From Hyphomicrobiales bacterium (GTDB lineage: Bacteria; Pseudomonadota; Alphaproteobacteria; Rhizobiales; Xanthobacteraceae): 64,000 nt of DNA. The notes beneath the pieces are model-generated. The model was not told the origin of the DNA, made no database searches, and worked only from the letters and a program-made list of their open reading frames with translations. The stretch lies in contig JAFKKO010000131.1 in assembly GCA_017305455.1 (NCBI GenBank), forward strand, positions 28,686 to 92,685, given 5' to 3'. The position numbers and the translations under genes were made by a program. Positions within the stretch are counted from its first letter, which is position 1. The number at the start of each line of letters is the position of its first letter. This document shows positions 18,167-27,355 of the stretch, piece after piece.

Positions 18167-19173
18167 GGCGCTGGTTTCGCCTCAGCCATCCGCGCCGCAA
18201 GGCGCAGCGCCGCGATCAGGCTGGAGGGATTGGCGCGGCCGCTGCCGGCGATGTCGAAGGCGGTGCCGTGATCCGGCGAGGTGCGGATGAAGGGCAGGCC
18301 GAGCGTGACGTTGACGCCCTCGTCGAAGGCCAGCGTCTTGATCGGGATCAGCGCCTGATCGTGATACATGCAGATCGCGCAATCGTAGGTCTTGCGCGCG
18401 GCGGCGTGGAACATGGTGTCCGCCGGCAATGGCCCGCGCGCGTCGATGCCCTCGTCGCGCAGCCGCCGCACCGCCGGTGCGATGATCGCCTGATCTTCCT
18501 TGCCGAGCGATCCGTCCTCGCCGGCATGCGGGTTGAGGCCGGACAGCGCAAGGCGCGGCTGGGCGATGCCGAAGCGGGCTTTCATGTCGGCAGCGACGAT
18601 GCGCGCGGTCTCGACGATCAGGTCGGTGGTCAGCGTTGTGATCGCCTCGCGCAGCGGCAGGTGGATGGTTACCGGCACCACGGCCAGCGTTTCCGACCAC
18701 AGCATCATCACCGGTAGCGGCGTCCGGCCGCCGCTCGCCGCGAGTTCGGCGAGGAATTCGGTGTGGCCGGGATGTTTGAATCCGGCGCGATAGAGCACGC
18801 TCTTGGCGATCGGGTTGGTGACGACGGCGCTGGCGCGGCCGGCCACCACATCGGCGACGGCGTGGCGGATCGAGGAGATCGCGGCGGGCGCGCTGGTCTC
18901 GTCCGGGCGGCCGGGCTCGGCGGTGACGGGATGGCCGTCGGCGACCACCGGCAGCGCGCCCGCGAACAGGCGGGCGGCGGTGTCGGGGGTTGCTGCGCTG
19001 GTGTTAAGCGTGACGCCGAGCAGGCGTGCGCGGCGATCGAGACAGTCCTTGTCGCCGATCAGATAGAACGGCGGGAGCTGCAGCTCGCTGCGGCGCAGCC
19101 ACGCCGCAATGGTGATGTCGGGTCCGATGCCGGCCGGCTCGCCAAGGGTCAGTGCAACGGGCTTGATGCTCAT
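18163..19173 (-). CDS. pdxA: 4-hydroxythreonine-4-phosphate dehydrogenase
   Basis: PdxA oxidises 4-phosphohydroxy-L-threonine in pyridoxal-5'-phosphate synthesis. The 336-residue protein starts [20 protein letters not shown], the family's N-terminal signature. Metal-ligand histidines are visible in [11 protein letters not shown] (about residue 136) and [12 protein letters not shown] (about residue 268), plus [11 protein letters not shown]. It lies 8 nt after surA and overlaps rsmA by 4 nt, the conserved surA-pdxA-rsmA order. Confidence 0.96.
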   Translation of the reverse strand: MSIKPVALTLGEPAGIGPDITIAAWLRRSELQLPPFYLIGDKDCLDRRARLLGVTLNTSAATPDTAARLFAGALPVVADGHPVTAEPGRPDETSAPAAISSIRHAVADVVAGRASAVVTNPIAKSVLYRAGFKHPGHTEFLAELAASGGRTPLPVMMLWSETLAVVPVTIHLPLREAITTLTTDLIVETARIVAADMKARFGIAQPRLALSGLNPHAGEDGSLGKEDQAIIAPAVRRLRDEGIDARGPLPADTMFHAAARKTYDCAICMYHDQALIPIKTLAFDEGVNVTLGLPFIRTSPDHGTAFDIAGSGRANPSSLIAALRLAARMAEAKPAP

Positions 19174-19181
19174 GTCCGCCT

Positions 19182-20102
19182 TCAGCGGTATTCGATCATG
19201 GCGCCTTTTCGAATTTCCTGCAGATAGGATTTCGACTTGGCCTCGTATTTCTGGGCGTAGAGCTTGTCACGCGCCGCGCGCTTCGCCGGGGTGTCGGCCG
19301 TGGTCGCCTGGCGGCTGCACAGCACGACCATCTCGATGCCTTGCTTGGTGACTTCAGGCGCGGTCATGTGGCCGACCGGCGTCTTGTCCATCACCTCGCG
19401 CAGATTGCCGGGCAGGTCGGCGGAGGTCTTGGTGATCTGGTCGCGGATCGCGCCGTTGCGCAGCGAGCGGAAAATGCTGACCGCGTCCTCGCAGCTCTGC
19501 ACCCGCGCGCGCAGCGTCTCGGCTTCCTTGCGCCGCTGCTCGACCGAGGAGCCCTGAGGTATGAACAGCACCACCGGCCGCAACCGATACTCGAAGCTTT
19601 CGCCTTCCTTAGCCTCGCCTTCGCTGCCGATGACCGAATGCACGTCCTTCTCGCCGACCAGCAGGCTTTGCTGGAAGCGCCCGCGCACCAGCGCCGACCA
19701 TGCGGTCTCGGCCTTGAGGCGCTGTTTCATCGCCTCGGGGCGGATGCCCTGCGCCTCCAGCATCTTGGAAAGCTGGTCGGCGCTCAGCCGCATGCGGGCG
19801 GCCATGTTGGCGTAGGCGGAATCGACGTCGGAAGCGGAAAGATTGATGCTGTATTTCTTCGCTTCCTTGATCTTCACCTTGTCGTCGATCAGTTCCTGGA
19901 TCGTTTCCTGGCGCGACAGCGTCTTGCGGGTGATCAGGGTCATCAGCTTGGTGCGCTGAGCGATGTCGAGATTGGTGATGGGCTCGCCATTGACGATCAG
20001 GGCCACGGACTGCGCGCGCGCGCCGGCAGGAGCCGCGAAGGCTAGAACGAGAGCCAGCGCCGCAACGGACATCGATCGGGACAGGATGTGGTCTGCAATC
20101 AT
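19182..20102 (-). CDS. surA: SurA-like periplasmic chaperone/peptidyl-prolyl isomerase
   Basis: SurA-type chaperones escort unfolded outer-membrane proteins, LptD among them, through the periplasm. The 306-residue protein has a signal peptide (cleavage near GARAQ, residue 31), then the SurA N-terminal domain ([34 protein letters not shown]) and a single poorly conserved parvulin-like C-terminal region. E. coli SurA is about 430 residues with two parvulin domains, so this is the short alphaproteobacterial form. It sits 76 nt after lptD. Confidence 0.88.
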   Translation of the reverse strand: MIADHILSRSMSVAALALVLAFAAPAGARAQSVALIVNGEPITNLDIAQRTKLMTLITRKTLSRQETIQELIDDKVKIKEAKKYSINLSASDVDSAYANMAARMRLSADQLSKMLEAQGIRPEAMKQRLKAETAWSALVRGRFQQSLLVGEKDVHSVIGSEGEAKEGESFEYRLRPVVLFIPQGSSVEQRRKEAETLRARVQSCEDAVSIFRSLRNGAIRDQITKTSADLPGNLREVMDKTPVGHMTAPEVTKQGIEMVVLCSRQATTADTPAKRAARDKLYAQKYEAKSKSYLQEIRKGAMIEYR

Positions 20103-20178
20103 GATGTAATCGCCATAGATCCGGTTCTGTTAGGAGCCTCCCGTGGCGGAACGGCGGCAAGACGGCGTTCGCGCGACC

Positions 20179-22698
20179 TTACTGCGTCGTTCCGACGCTG
20201 GTGGAGACCGCAGTGCCTCCGATCGTGCGCAGCCCAAGCTGGAACATCACGCGGTGATCGGTGACGGGAACATTGTTGACCAGCGTCGTATAATTGTAAT
20301 CGGTGACGTAGTTGACGCCCAGGATGAAGCAGTCATCCACATAGCCGGCGCCGACGATGTACTGGTTCACCTTGTTGCTGTTGAGATCGTAGCGCAGGCC
20401 ACCCGACACCACCCAGTTGGCGGCGAGCTTGAACGAGCCGGTGCTGAGGATGCCCTGCCGCCGCGTCAGGAAGCCGAGCTCGGGCTGCGGCGCGTAATCG
20501 CCATACAGCATGCTGACGGACCAGCGGTCGAAGGCGGCGCGGGCTTCTGTCTCGAAGCGCTTCACCTCGCCGGTCGACTCGTCGAGGCGGGCGCGCGCGG
20601 TGAGGCTGTAGATCTTGTTCGGCTGATAGGAGAGGCGGGTGACGTAGTCGGAGCGGTCGGTCTCCAGACCGGTGTTGAGGCCGGTATTGGTGAGGTCGCG
20701 CACCGCGTAGGAGTTCAGGCCGAACAACTGGTACGACTGGCCGAACAGGAAATTGATCGAGCCGCCGCGATCGAATTGCGTGGTGGCCTGGACGCCGACA
20801 TTGGCGCGGCCGCCGCCCTCGACACGATCCCAGCCGGAGAATTTGTTGACGCTGAACAGGTTGCTGTCGTCGAAGGTCAGACTCTGCGCGTCTTCATTCG
20901 GCAGGCGGCCGGCGCGCGCCTCGTTCGGGCGGATGATGACCTGCGCGATCGGCTCGAGCGTCGTGGTGCCCCACGGCTGCACGTTGATGAACGGGTAGCG
21001 ATATTCGAGGCCGATGGTCGGCATGATGCGCGCGAACTGAGTGTCACCCGGCTGGATGTAGTTGGCAACGCCGGGCTGGTTCAGGATGTGCGCATCGATC
21101 AGGTCGGCGCGGACCGAGGCGAACGGCGTGAAGATCTGGCCGAACGGATCGGTGAAGGAACGCCGCCACTGCGCTTCGGCGGACAGCCGGCTGTAGGTGC
21201 CAGGAACGCCGCGCAGCAGGCAGTTCTGCGGCGTACGCGCCATCGGATCGGCCGAGGTCGGCGTGCAGAGGCTGAAATTGTTGCCGATGCCCATGGTCGG
21301 GTCGGGCCCGGTGTTGGTATTGATCCGATCGAACGAGGCGCTGTCGCGGCTCAGGCTGGTGAAGTTGGCCTTGTAGCTGAACTCGCCGCCCAGAAGATTG
21401 CGGTTGAGCACGTTGGCGTAGTCGATCACCGGATGGACGATCGGGATCTGGCTCTGCACGTCGGTCGCCGAGTAGCCGAGATAATAGATCGTCCGCGCAT
21501 CGAAGTAGCTGCGGTTGCCGACGCCGGTGAGATAGAACTGCGAGATGCCTTCGGTCGGCGTCAGCAGGAACGAATTGAGCGGGTTCTTGTAGGCCGCGAG
21601 GTTGTAGTCGCGGAAGAAGGCGTTGTCGGTCGCGGTGACGGCATCCCAGCCCCAGACCCATTGATGATTCAGCGCGAACTGGCCGCTGGAATCGAGGCCG
21701 CCACGGAAATTGCGGTTGCCGGGCTCGGCGCCGAATGCGTCGCGATCGAGCTGGCGGATGCCGTAGGCACGGATTTCATAGGCGCCGTTGATCAGCCGCT
21801 GGCGGAAGTCGCCTTGCAGCAGCACGCCCTGCTTGGTGGTGAAGCGGGGAGTGAAGGTGAAATCGTAGTCGGGCGCGAGCGCCCAGTAGAACGGCGTCTC
21901 GACGCCGATGCCGGTTCGGCTGTTGGTCACCGAATAGGGCATCAGGAAGCCGGTCTTGCGCTTCACCGTCGGGTCGGGCGTCGAGAAATACGGCATGTAG
22001 GCGATCGGCATGCCGAAGAGCTCGAGCGTCGCATCCTCGAAATAGAGCATCCGCTCGGTCTTGTTATGGATGATGCGCGCGCCCTTGACCTGCCACAGCG
22101 GCGGCTTCTTCGGGTTGTCCTTGCACGCGGCGCAGGCGGTGTAGACGCCGCTCTGGAACACGGTGACATCGCCGTTGCTGCGGTCGGCGCGGGTCGCGGC
22201 CATCCGCGTTGAATCGCCGGTATCGACGCGCAGCGAGTCGACGAAGCCGTCGCGATAGTCGTCCGACAGATCGAGTTCGTTGGCGTAGACGATCTTGCCG
22301 TCGGCATCGGTCAGCCGGACGTTGCCCTCGGCGTGCAGGCGCTTGGTCTTCTGGTCGTAGATCACCTTGTCGGCTTCGAGGGTCGAGCCGTTGTAGTAGA
22401 TCTGGACGTTGGCGACCGCGGCGACGCGCGAGTTGTTGTAGTCGTAATTGAGCTCCTGCGCCCGCACGAGCATCTGTCCGTCCTTGGCGTTCGGATTGCG
22501 CGGCGGCGGTTTCGGCCGGGGCGGGCGGGGATTGTAGTTGAAGGTGGTCTGCGCGCTGGCCGGAGCGGGCGCCAGCGCCACGCCGGAGACTGCCGTCAGC
22601 AGGGCCAGAATCGCGGACGCAAACAGCCGTTGGCGGCGCAAGCGATCGCGCCGCCTGAACCCAGGCGTCAGTTCTTGGAGGGCGGCGATTACGGCCAC
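20179..22698 (-). CDS. lptD: LPS-assembly protein LptD
   Basis: LptD is the outer-membrane barrel that inserts lipopolysaccharide into the outer leaflet with LptE. The 839-residue protein has a signal sequence (ALAPAPASAQ end, about residue 50), an OstA/LptA-like beta-jellyroll (GQMLVRAQELNYDYNN ... TDADGKIVYANELDLSDD), two closely spaced cysteines in YTACAACKDNPKK, and a long C-terminal barrel. The GTG at 22698 overlaps the lptG stop (TAGTG) and uses the GGAGGACGGG just upstream; a longer open frame to 22764 lies inside lptG. Disulfide pairing cannot be judged from sequence. Confidence 0.94.
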   Translation of the reverse strand: MAVIAALQELTPGFRRRDRLRRQRLFASAILALLTAVSGVALAPAPASAQTTFNYNPRPPRPKPPPRNPNAKDGQMLVRAQELNYDYNNSRVAAVANVQIYYNGSTLEADKVIYDQKTKRLHAEGNVRLTDADGKIVYANELDLSDDYRDGFVDSLRVDTGDSTRMAATRADRSNGDVTVFQSGVYTACAACKDNPKKPPLWQVKGARIIHNKTERMLYFEDATLELFGMPIAYMPYFSTPDPTVKRKTGFLMPYSVTNSRTGIGVETPFYWALAPDYDFTFTPRFTTKQGVLLQGDFRQRLINGAYEIRAYGIRQLDRDAFGAEPGNRNFRGGLDSSGQFALNHQWVWGWDAVTATDNAFFRDYNLAAYKNPLNSFLLTPTEGISQFYLTGVGNRSYFDARTIYYLGYSATDVQSQIPIVHPVIDYANVLNRNLLGGEFSYKANFTSLSRDSASFDRINTNTGPDPTMGIGNNFSLCTPTSADPMARTPQNCLLRGVPGTYSRLSAEAQWRRSFTDPFGQIFTPFASVRADLIDAHILNQPGVANYIQPGDTQFARIMPTIGLEYRYPFINVQPWGTTTLEPIAQVIIRPNEARAGRLPNEDAQSLTFDDSNLFSVNKFSGWDRVEGGGRANVGVQATTQFDRGGSINFLFGQSYQLFGLNSYAVRDLTNTGLNTGLETDRSDYVTRLSYQPNKIYSLTARARLDESTGEVKRFETEARAAFDRWSVSMLYGDYAPQPELGFLTRRQGILSTGSFKLAANWVVSGGLRYDLNSNKVNQYIVGAGYVDDCFILGVNYVTDYNYTTLVNNVPVTDHRVMFQLGLRTIGGTAVSTSVGTTQ

Positions 22699-23786
22699 TA
22701 CCCGTCCTCCTGATAAAGCAGAGCCATGAAGCCCGTGAGGCCGCCGACAAAGACAGGCAGCCACGCGGCCGCGAGCGGATGCATCAGTCCGGCCCTGCTC
22801 AAATCCTCAGTTACTTTCGACAGGACATAGAGCAGAAACCCTGCTGCGACGCCACTTAAAACCATCTTCTGCACTCCGCCGAAGCGGAAGAAACGCAGGC
22901 TCACAGCGGCCGCGAGCATCACCATCGCACCCAGTAAAAAAGGCTGCGCGAGCAATTTCTGATATTGCAGACGGTATCCGGATGCTGCCAAACCGGAGTT
23001 TTCGGCCGACTTGATGTAGTCCGGAAGTTGCCAAAATGACACGGTTTCGGGGGTGGCGAAGCTGTTGCGGACCTGCGCCCGGGTCAGGCTGGTGGCGATG
23101 AAGAAGCTGTCATGGTCCTGCGGCGGGTCGCCCATGGTGAAGATTCGCGCGCCCCGCAGGTGCCAGCGCCCGGGCTCGAGGGTCGCCTCGCGGGCCTCGA
23201 TCCGGTCCTTGAAGCCGCCATCCGGATCGAATCGGAATACGGTCAGTCCGGTCAGGCGCTCGCCCTGGGCCCGGCTGGTGGTGGCGTTGATGATCGCCTG
23301 ACCCTCGGAGGTCACCTGATTGACCCAGAAGCGGGCGTTCTCCTGAGGGGTGGCGGCACCCTCGGAGAAGAGCTGCGCCTCCATCTCCTTGGCGCGCTCC
23401 TGCATGAAGGCCGACATCGGATTGTAGATCAGCGTCGCCAGCGCACCGATCACGAGCGCGCTGAGAAGCGCGGGGCGGGTGAATTGCCAGGCCGAGACGC
23501 CGGCGGCGCGCGCGATCACCAGTTCGAGGCTGCGCGACAGCGCGAGGAACGAGGTCATCGCGCCGATCAGGATGCAGAACGGCATCAGCTTTTCGAGCAG
23601 TTGCGGCACCCGGAACAGCGAGGTTTGCGCCACGAACAGCGCAGAGGCCGAGGCGTTGTTGGCGGTGCGGCGCATCAGCTCGATGTAGTCCACGAGGACG
23701 ACGAGCACGAAGATGCCGATGAACACCGCGGCGGCGGCCACGACGAACCGTATCGCGAAATAGCGCGAGAGGGTGCCCATCAGCAT
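22698..23786 (-). CDS. lptG: LPS export ABC transporter permease LptG
   Basis: LptG is one of the two inner-membrane subunits that, with LptF and the ATPase LptB, extract LPS from the membrane. The product of about 362 residues begins MLMGTLSRYFAIRFVVA, has the LVDYIELMRR stretch typical of LptG, an Arg/Glu coupling segment (ALSRSLELVIARAAGVS) and three C-terminal membrane helices after a periplasmic domain. An ATG at 23780 is an equally good start. It is translationally coupled to lptD. No lptF lies beside it, which is unusual. Confidence 0.9.
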   Translation of the reverse strand: MLMGTLSRYFAIRFVVAAAAVFIGIFVLVVLVDYIELMRRTANNASASALFVAQTSLFRVPQLLEKLMPFCILIGAMTSFLALSRSLELVIARAAGVSAWQFTRPALLSALVIGALATLIYNPMSAFMQERAKEMEAQLFSEGAATPQENARFWVNQVTSEGQAIINATTSRAQGERLTGLTVFRFDPDGGFKDRIEAREATLEPGRWHLRGARIFTMGDPPQDHDSFFIATSLTRAQVRNSFATPETVSFWQLPDYIKSAENSGLAASGYRLQYQKLLAQPFLLGAMVMLAAAVSLRFFRFGGVQKMVLSGVAAGFLLYVLSKVTEDLSRAGLMHPLAAAWLPVFVGGLTGFMALLYQEDG

Positions 23787-24243
23787 GTGCGGCAATCCAT
23801 CGTCGCTGGAAAATTTGCGCACGCGCATGCGATCGCACGCGCGCCGGAGGCGCGCGATGCGATGCGGGCGCATGTCGTATCGGCGCGCCCCGTCGGCAAG
23901 TCGGAGATGGTGAATAACCCCATCCGGTAGCAATATCCCCAAGGACCCTGTCCGAACGGCCATCCCGCCATGCTTCGCAGGGAAGCACCCCGTGGCCAGA
24001 CGCCGATCCGGACAATTTTCATTATCTCATACTATCTCTTTGATCGGTCGATAAAATGGCTGCTCCGCGGCGGTGCCCTTGCTATAGTTAACAAAAGCTC
24101 AAGGCGTTGCTTTCGCATCACGCATCGAAGCCTCCGATGCTGGTGAGTGAGTGTGCGTTCGCTTTGCAGTGCCGCGGAGAAGGGGCCATAGTGCCGTTCC
24201 TGCCGGGATTCCCGTCAAGCTGCGATTTTTGGAGGATTTGCTT
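23787..24243. other. Divergent region between lptG and pepA; no lptF
   Basis: A 457-bp stretch with no supportable gene. It must contain the promoters of the LPS-assembly operon and pepA. A GC-rich palindrome (GCGCGCCGGAGGCGCGC, about 23836-23852) lies near lptG and an AT-rich patch lies at about 24020-24050. I translated the frames and saw no LptF remnant. Confidence 0.55.
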
Positions 24244-25746
24244 ATGACCGACGCCGTCAAGGTCGGCTTCGTGCCTTTTTCAACGACGCCGCGCGGCGTG
24301 CTGGTGGTGTTTACCGACGAGACCATGCGATTCGGGGTCGCGGCCCGCAGGATGCTCGGCGCCGCCGCCGACACGGTGAAGCGGGCGGCGACCGCCAGCG
24401 CCTTCAAGGGCAAGAGCGCCACCGCGCTCGATATTCTCGCGCCGGCGGGCCTGAAGGTCGGCCGCCTGATCGTGGTCGGCACCGGCAAGGCCGGCTCGCT
24501 CAAGGAAGAAGACTACATCAAGATCGGCGGCGCGGCGGTCGGCCGCCTCAAGGCCAACACCGAGGCGGTCACCCTGATCGCCGAACTGCCGACCGGCGCG
24601 CTGAAGCCGCATCAGATCGCGGCGCTTGCGGCCGGCATCCGGCTGCGCGCCTACAAATTCGACCGCTACAAGACCAAGAAGAAGGACGAGGACAAGAAGC
24701 TCACCGCGCAGATCTCGATCGCGGTGGCCGACGTCGCCGCCGCGCGCAAGACGTTCGCGCCGTCCGACAAGGTGGTCGATGGCGTGCTGATCGCGCGCGA
24801 ACTCGTCAACGAGCCGCCGAACGTGCTCTATCCGGCGGAATTCGCCCGCCGCGCCGCGCAGCTTCGCCGCCTCGGCGTCAAGGTTGACATCCTCGACGTC
24901 AAGGCGATGGAAAAGCTCGGCATGGGCGCGCTGCTCGGCGTGTCGCAGGGCTCCTATCATCCCGGCCGCATGGTGGTGATGCGCTGGAACGGCGCATCGA
25001 ACAAGACCGACAAGCCGATCGCTTTCGTCGGCAAGGGCGTCTGCTTCGATACCGGCGGCATCTCGATCAAGCCGGCGGGCAGCATGGAGGACATGAAGGG
25101 CGACATGGCGGGCGCGGCCTGCGTTGTCGGCCTGATGCACGCGCTGGCCGCGCGCAAGGCCAGGGTCAACGCGGTCGGCGCCATCGGCCTGGTCGAGAAC
25201 ATGCCGGACGGCAATGCGCAGCGCCCCGGCGATATCGTCACTACGATGTCGGGCCAGACCATCGAGATCATCAACACCGACGCTGAAGGCCGCCTCGTGC
25301 TCGCCGACGTGCTGTGGTACGTCGCGCAGAAGCACAAGCCGAAATTCATCGTCGATCTGGCGACCCTGACCGGCGCGATCATGGTCGCGCTCGGCACCGA
25401 ATATGCCGGCCTGTTCTCCAACAACGACGAATTGTCTGAACGTCTGACCAAGGCCGGCCGCGCCACCGGCGAGCATGTCTGGCGCATGCCGCTCGGCCCC
25501 GAATACGACAAGCAGATCGATTCCAAGTTCGCCGACATGAAGAACGCCGCCGGACGCTGGGGCGGCTCGATCACCGCCGCGCAGTTGTTGCAGCGTTTCG
25601 TCGACAACACGCCGTGGGCGCATCTCGACATCGCCGGCACCGGCATGGGCGCGCCGGCGAGCGACATCAACACGAGTTGGGGCTCGGGTTATGGCGTGCG
25701 GCTGCTCGACCAGCTTGTCGCCGATCACTATGAAGCGAAACGCTGA
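24244..25746 (+). CDS. pepA: Leucyl aminopeptidase (M17)
   Basis: PepA is a cytosolic two-metal aminopeptidase that releases N-terminal residues in peptide turnover; some homologues also bind DNA. The 500-residue protein has the M17 signature [12 protein letters not shown] (about residues 346-357) and the metal/active-site segment [16 protein letters not shown] with the catalytic Lys (about residues 263-278). The ATG at 24244 follows GGAGGATTTGCTT; upstream codons are unrelated. It is divergent from the LPS operon. Confidence 0.96.
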   Translation: MTDAVKVGFVPFSTTPRGVLVVFTDETMRFGVAARRMLGAAADTVKRAATASAFKGKSATALDILAPAGLKVGRLIVVGTGKAGSLKEEDYIKIGGAAVGRLKANTEAVTLIAELPTGALKPHQIAALAAGIRLRAYKFDRYKTKKKDEDKKLTAQISIAVADVAAARKTFAPSDKVVDGVLIARELVNEPPNVLYPAEFARRAAQLRRLGVKVDILDVKAMEKLGMGALLGVSQGSYHPGRMVVMRWNGASNKTDKPIAFVGKGVCFDTGGISIKPAGSMEDMKGDMAGAACVVGLMHALAARKARVNAVGAIGLVENMPDGNAQRPGDIVTTMSGQTIEIINTDAEGRLVLADVLWYVAQKHKPKFIVDLATLTGAIMVALGTEYAGLFSNNDELSERLTKAGRATGEHVWRMPLGPEYDKQIDSKFADMKNAAGRWGGSITAAQLLQRFVDNTPWAHLDIAGTGMGAPASDINTSWGSGYGVRLLDQLVADHYEAKR

Positions 25747-25775
25747 GGTCTGTTTGGACATACAGCGATCTGAAG

Positions 25776-25883
25776 CCCTCACCCTGAGGAGCCTTCCGAA
25801 GGAAGGCGTCTCGAAGGGAAGGGCGTCGTGAAGCCTCATCCTTCGAGACGCGATTTCTTGCGAAATCGCTCCTCAGGATGAGG
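25776..25883. repeat. Dispersed palindromic repeat (type A), pepA-holC gap
   Basis: Two inverted units with the CCTGAGGAGC ... GCGTCTCGAAGG and CCTCATCCTTCGAGACGCG ... CGCTCCTCAGGATGAGG signatures, matching the element near 3.5 kb. It fills most of the gap between pepA and holC. Confidence 0.85.
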
Positions 25884-25928
25884 GAGCGGCGCTTCCAAAC
25901 AGCTTCTGAAGACCGGACTGCACGCAGC

Positions 25929-26381
25929 ATGACCGAAGTTCTTTTCTATCATCTGCAGAACCGGACGCTGGAAAGCGTGTTGCCGCCGCTGCTCGAGAAA
26001 TCGCTGGAGCGCGGCTGGCGCGTCGCGATCCAGGCCGGCTCGGAAGAGCGCGCCGATGCGCTCGACGGCCATCTGTGGACCTATCGCGAGGACAGCTTTC
26101 TGCCGCACGGCACCTGGCGCGATGCCGATGCCGCCGATCAGCCGGTGGTGCTGATGGTGGACGAGGGCAATCCGAACAGCGCCAACATCCGCTTTCTGGT
26201 CGACAATGCGAATCTGCCGGCCGACTGCGCCGGGTATGAACGTGTGGTCCTGATCTTCAACGGCGACGACGACGATGCGCTGTCGCGCGCGCGCGCCGCC
26301 TGGAGCGAGGGCAAGGCGAAGGGTTTCGATCTGACTTACTGGCAGGCCGATGAGCGCGGCCGCTGGCAGCGCCGCGATTGA
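25929..26381 (+). CDS. holC: DNA polymerase III chi subunit
   Basis: Chi links the clamp loader to single-strand-binding protein at the replication fork. The 150-residue protein starts MTEVLFYHLQNRTLESVLPP, followed by ERGWRVAIQAGSEERADALD and the HLWTYREDSFLPHGT block, all typical of HolC. The ATG at 25929 is preferred on homology; the open frame runs 17 codons further up through the repeat. pepA-holC is a common pairing. Confidence 0.94.
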   Translation: MTEVLFYHLQNRTLESVLPPLLEKSLERGWRVAIQAGSEERADALDGHLWTYREDSFLPHGTWRDADAADQPVVLMVDEGNPNSANIRFLVDNANLPADCAGYERVVLIFNGDDDDALSRARAAWSEGKAKGFDLTYWQADERGRWQRRD

Positions 26382-26416
26382 CGGGGGGCATCTGATCGTT
26401 CATTGGCGGCGTCGTT

Positions 26417-26448
26417 CATTGAACGTCATGGCCATTGAACGTCATGGC
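26417..26448 (+). repeat. Two tandem copies of a 16-bp unit
   Basis: CATTGAACGTCATGGC occurs twice back to back, in a 249-bp gap between holC and the lipoprotein gene. A third partial copy (TCATTGG) precedes it. No function is apparent. Confidence 0.7.
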
Positions 26449-26630
26449 GGCGGGTTAATGATATCCGCGATTTTCGCGGCGGCCGCTTGCGGTCAGCCAC
26501 CATCGTGCCGCAAATAGATGGTGGGAAGGGGCTGCGCGGCCCCGGACGATAAGGGCAGCCGTCAAGCCGCCGATCCTTGGGACGATCAGTTCCGCGGCAT
26601 CCGCACCGGACAGATGCGAACGAAAAAGAT

Positions 26631-27188
26631 GTGAGAGCGATTTTGAGCGTTGAGACCAGACTGGCCGGCCGCAAGGGACTTCTCGCTGTTCTGCTGATCG
26701 CGCCGCTGATCAGCGGTTGCGGTGCGAGTATCAGCGATTTCTCGATCAAGGATCAGGAATGGCTGGCGCGTCCCGGCCGTATGTTCGGCACCAAGTCGCT
26801 GTCGCTGGAGACGCCGCCGCTCACGCCGGAGAAACCGGTGACGCCGGACGATCTGGTGTCGGCCGAAGGCGGGTGCCCCGGCATGGCATCGGCCATGTCG
26901 CCTGAGGGCAACGTTGCCGAAGGCGCAGCCGCCGATGGCGGGCCGCAGCCGGTCGGCGCCGTCGCGCTCGGCCACACCGAATGCGATGTGGTGCGTTCCA
27001 TTGGCGCACCTGACAGTGTCAATTTGTCGAACAATTCGCGCGGCGAGCGCGTCGCAACCATCACCTATCTGCACGGCGTGCGTCCCGGACTTTATACCTT
27101 CACCGCCGGCCGCCTGAGTTCGGTCGAGCGCGTCGATGTGCCGACGCCCGCCAAGCCTGCAAAATCCGCGAAAAAGAAGCGCGGGTAG
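26631..27188 (+). CDS. Putative lipoprotein with SmpA/OmlA-like C-terminal region
   Basis: The product of about 185 residues has a lipoprotein signal (LLAVLLIAPLISGCGA) with the lipobox cysteine near residue 30. A low-complexity linker of about 60 residues precedes a C-terminal segment (ALGHTECDVVRSIGAPDSVN ... YLHGVRPGLYTFTAGRLSSV) that resembles BamE/OmlA-type domains. The start is uncertain: GTG at 26631 is used, TTG at 26643 is possible, and neither has a strong ribosome-binding site. It ends in a basic KKKRG tail. Outer-membrane anchoring is inferred from the lipobox. Confidence 0.75.
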   Translation: MRAILSVETRLAGRKGLLAVLLIAPLISGCGASISDFSIKDQEWLARPGRMFGTKSLSLETPPLTPEKPVTPDDLVSAEGGCPGMASAMSPEGNVAEGAAADGGPQPVGAVALGHTECDVVRSIGAPDSVNLSNNSRGERVATITYLHGVRPGLYTFTAGRLSSVERVDVPTPAKPAKSAKKKRG

Positions 27189-27242
27189 GGCGAAACAACC
27201 GCGCAACGCACCGAGACCTTCGCCCGAGATATTCTGAAATCT

Positions 27243-27336
27243 CGTCATGCCCGCGCTTGTCGCGGGCATCCACGTCTTCATGAGAGATCAGCAAGCAAAA
27301 GACGTGGATGGCCGGGTCAAGCCCGGCCATGACGAC
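27243..27336. repeat. Dispersed palindromic repeat (type C)
   Basis: A nested inverted repeat: CGTCATGCCCGCG and CGGCCATGACG at the ends, CATCCACGTCTT and AAGACGTGGATG inside, with small hairpins GCCCGCGCTTGTCGCGGGC and GGCCGGGTCAAGCCCGGCC. It lies between the converging lipoprotein and ABC-F genes and may also end transcription. Confidence 0.8.
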
Positions 27337-27355
27337 TTTGTCTTGAATTCGTGCA

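Noticed and set aside
20143-22212. 689-residue plus-strand frame over lptD
   Set aside because: Antisense shadow; low-complexity charged sequence and no recognisable motif, while lptD on the other strand is clear.
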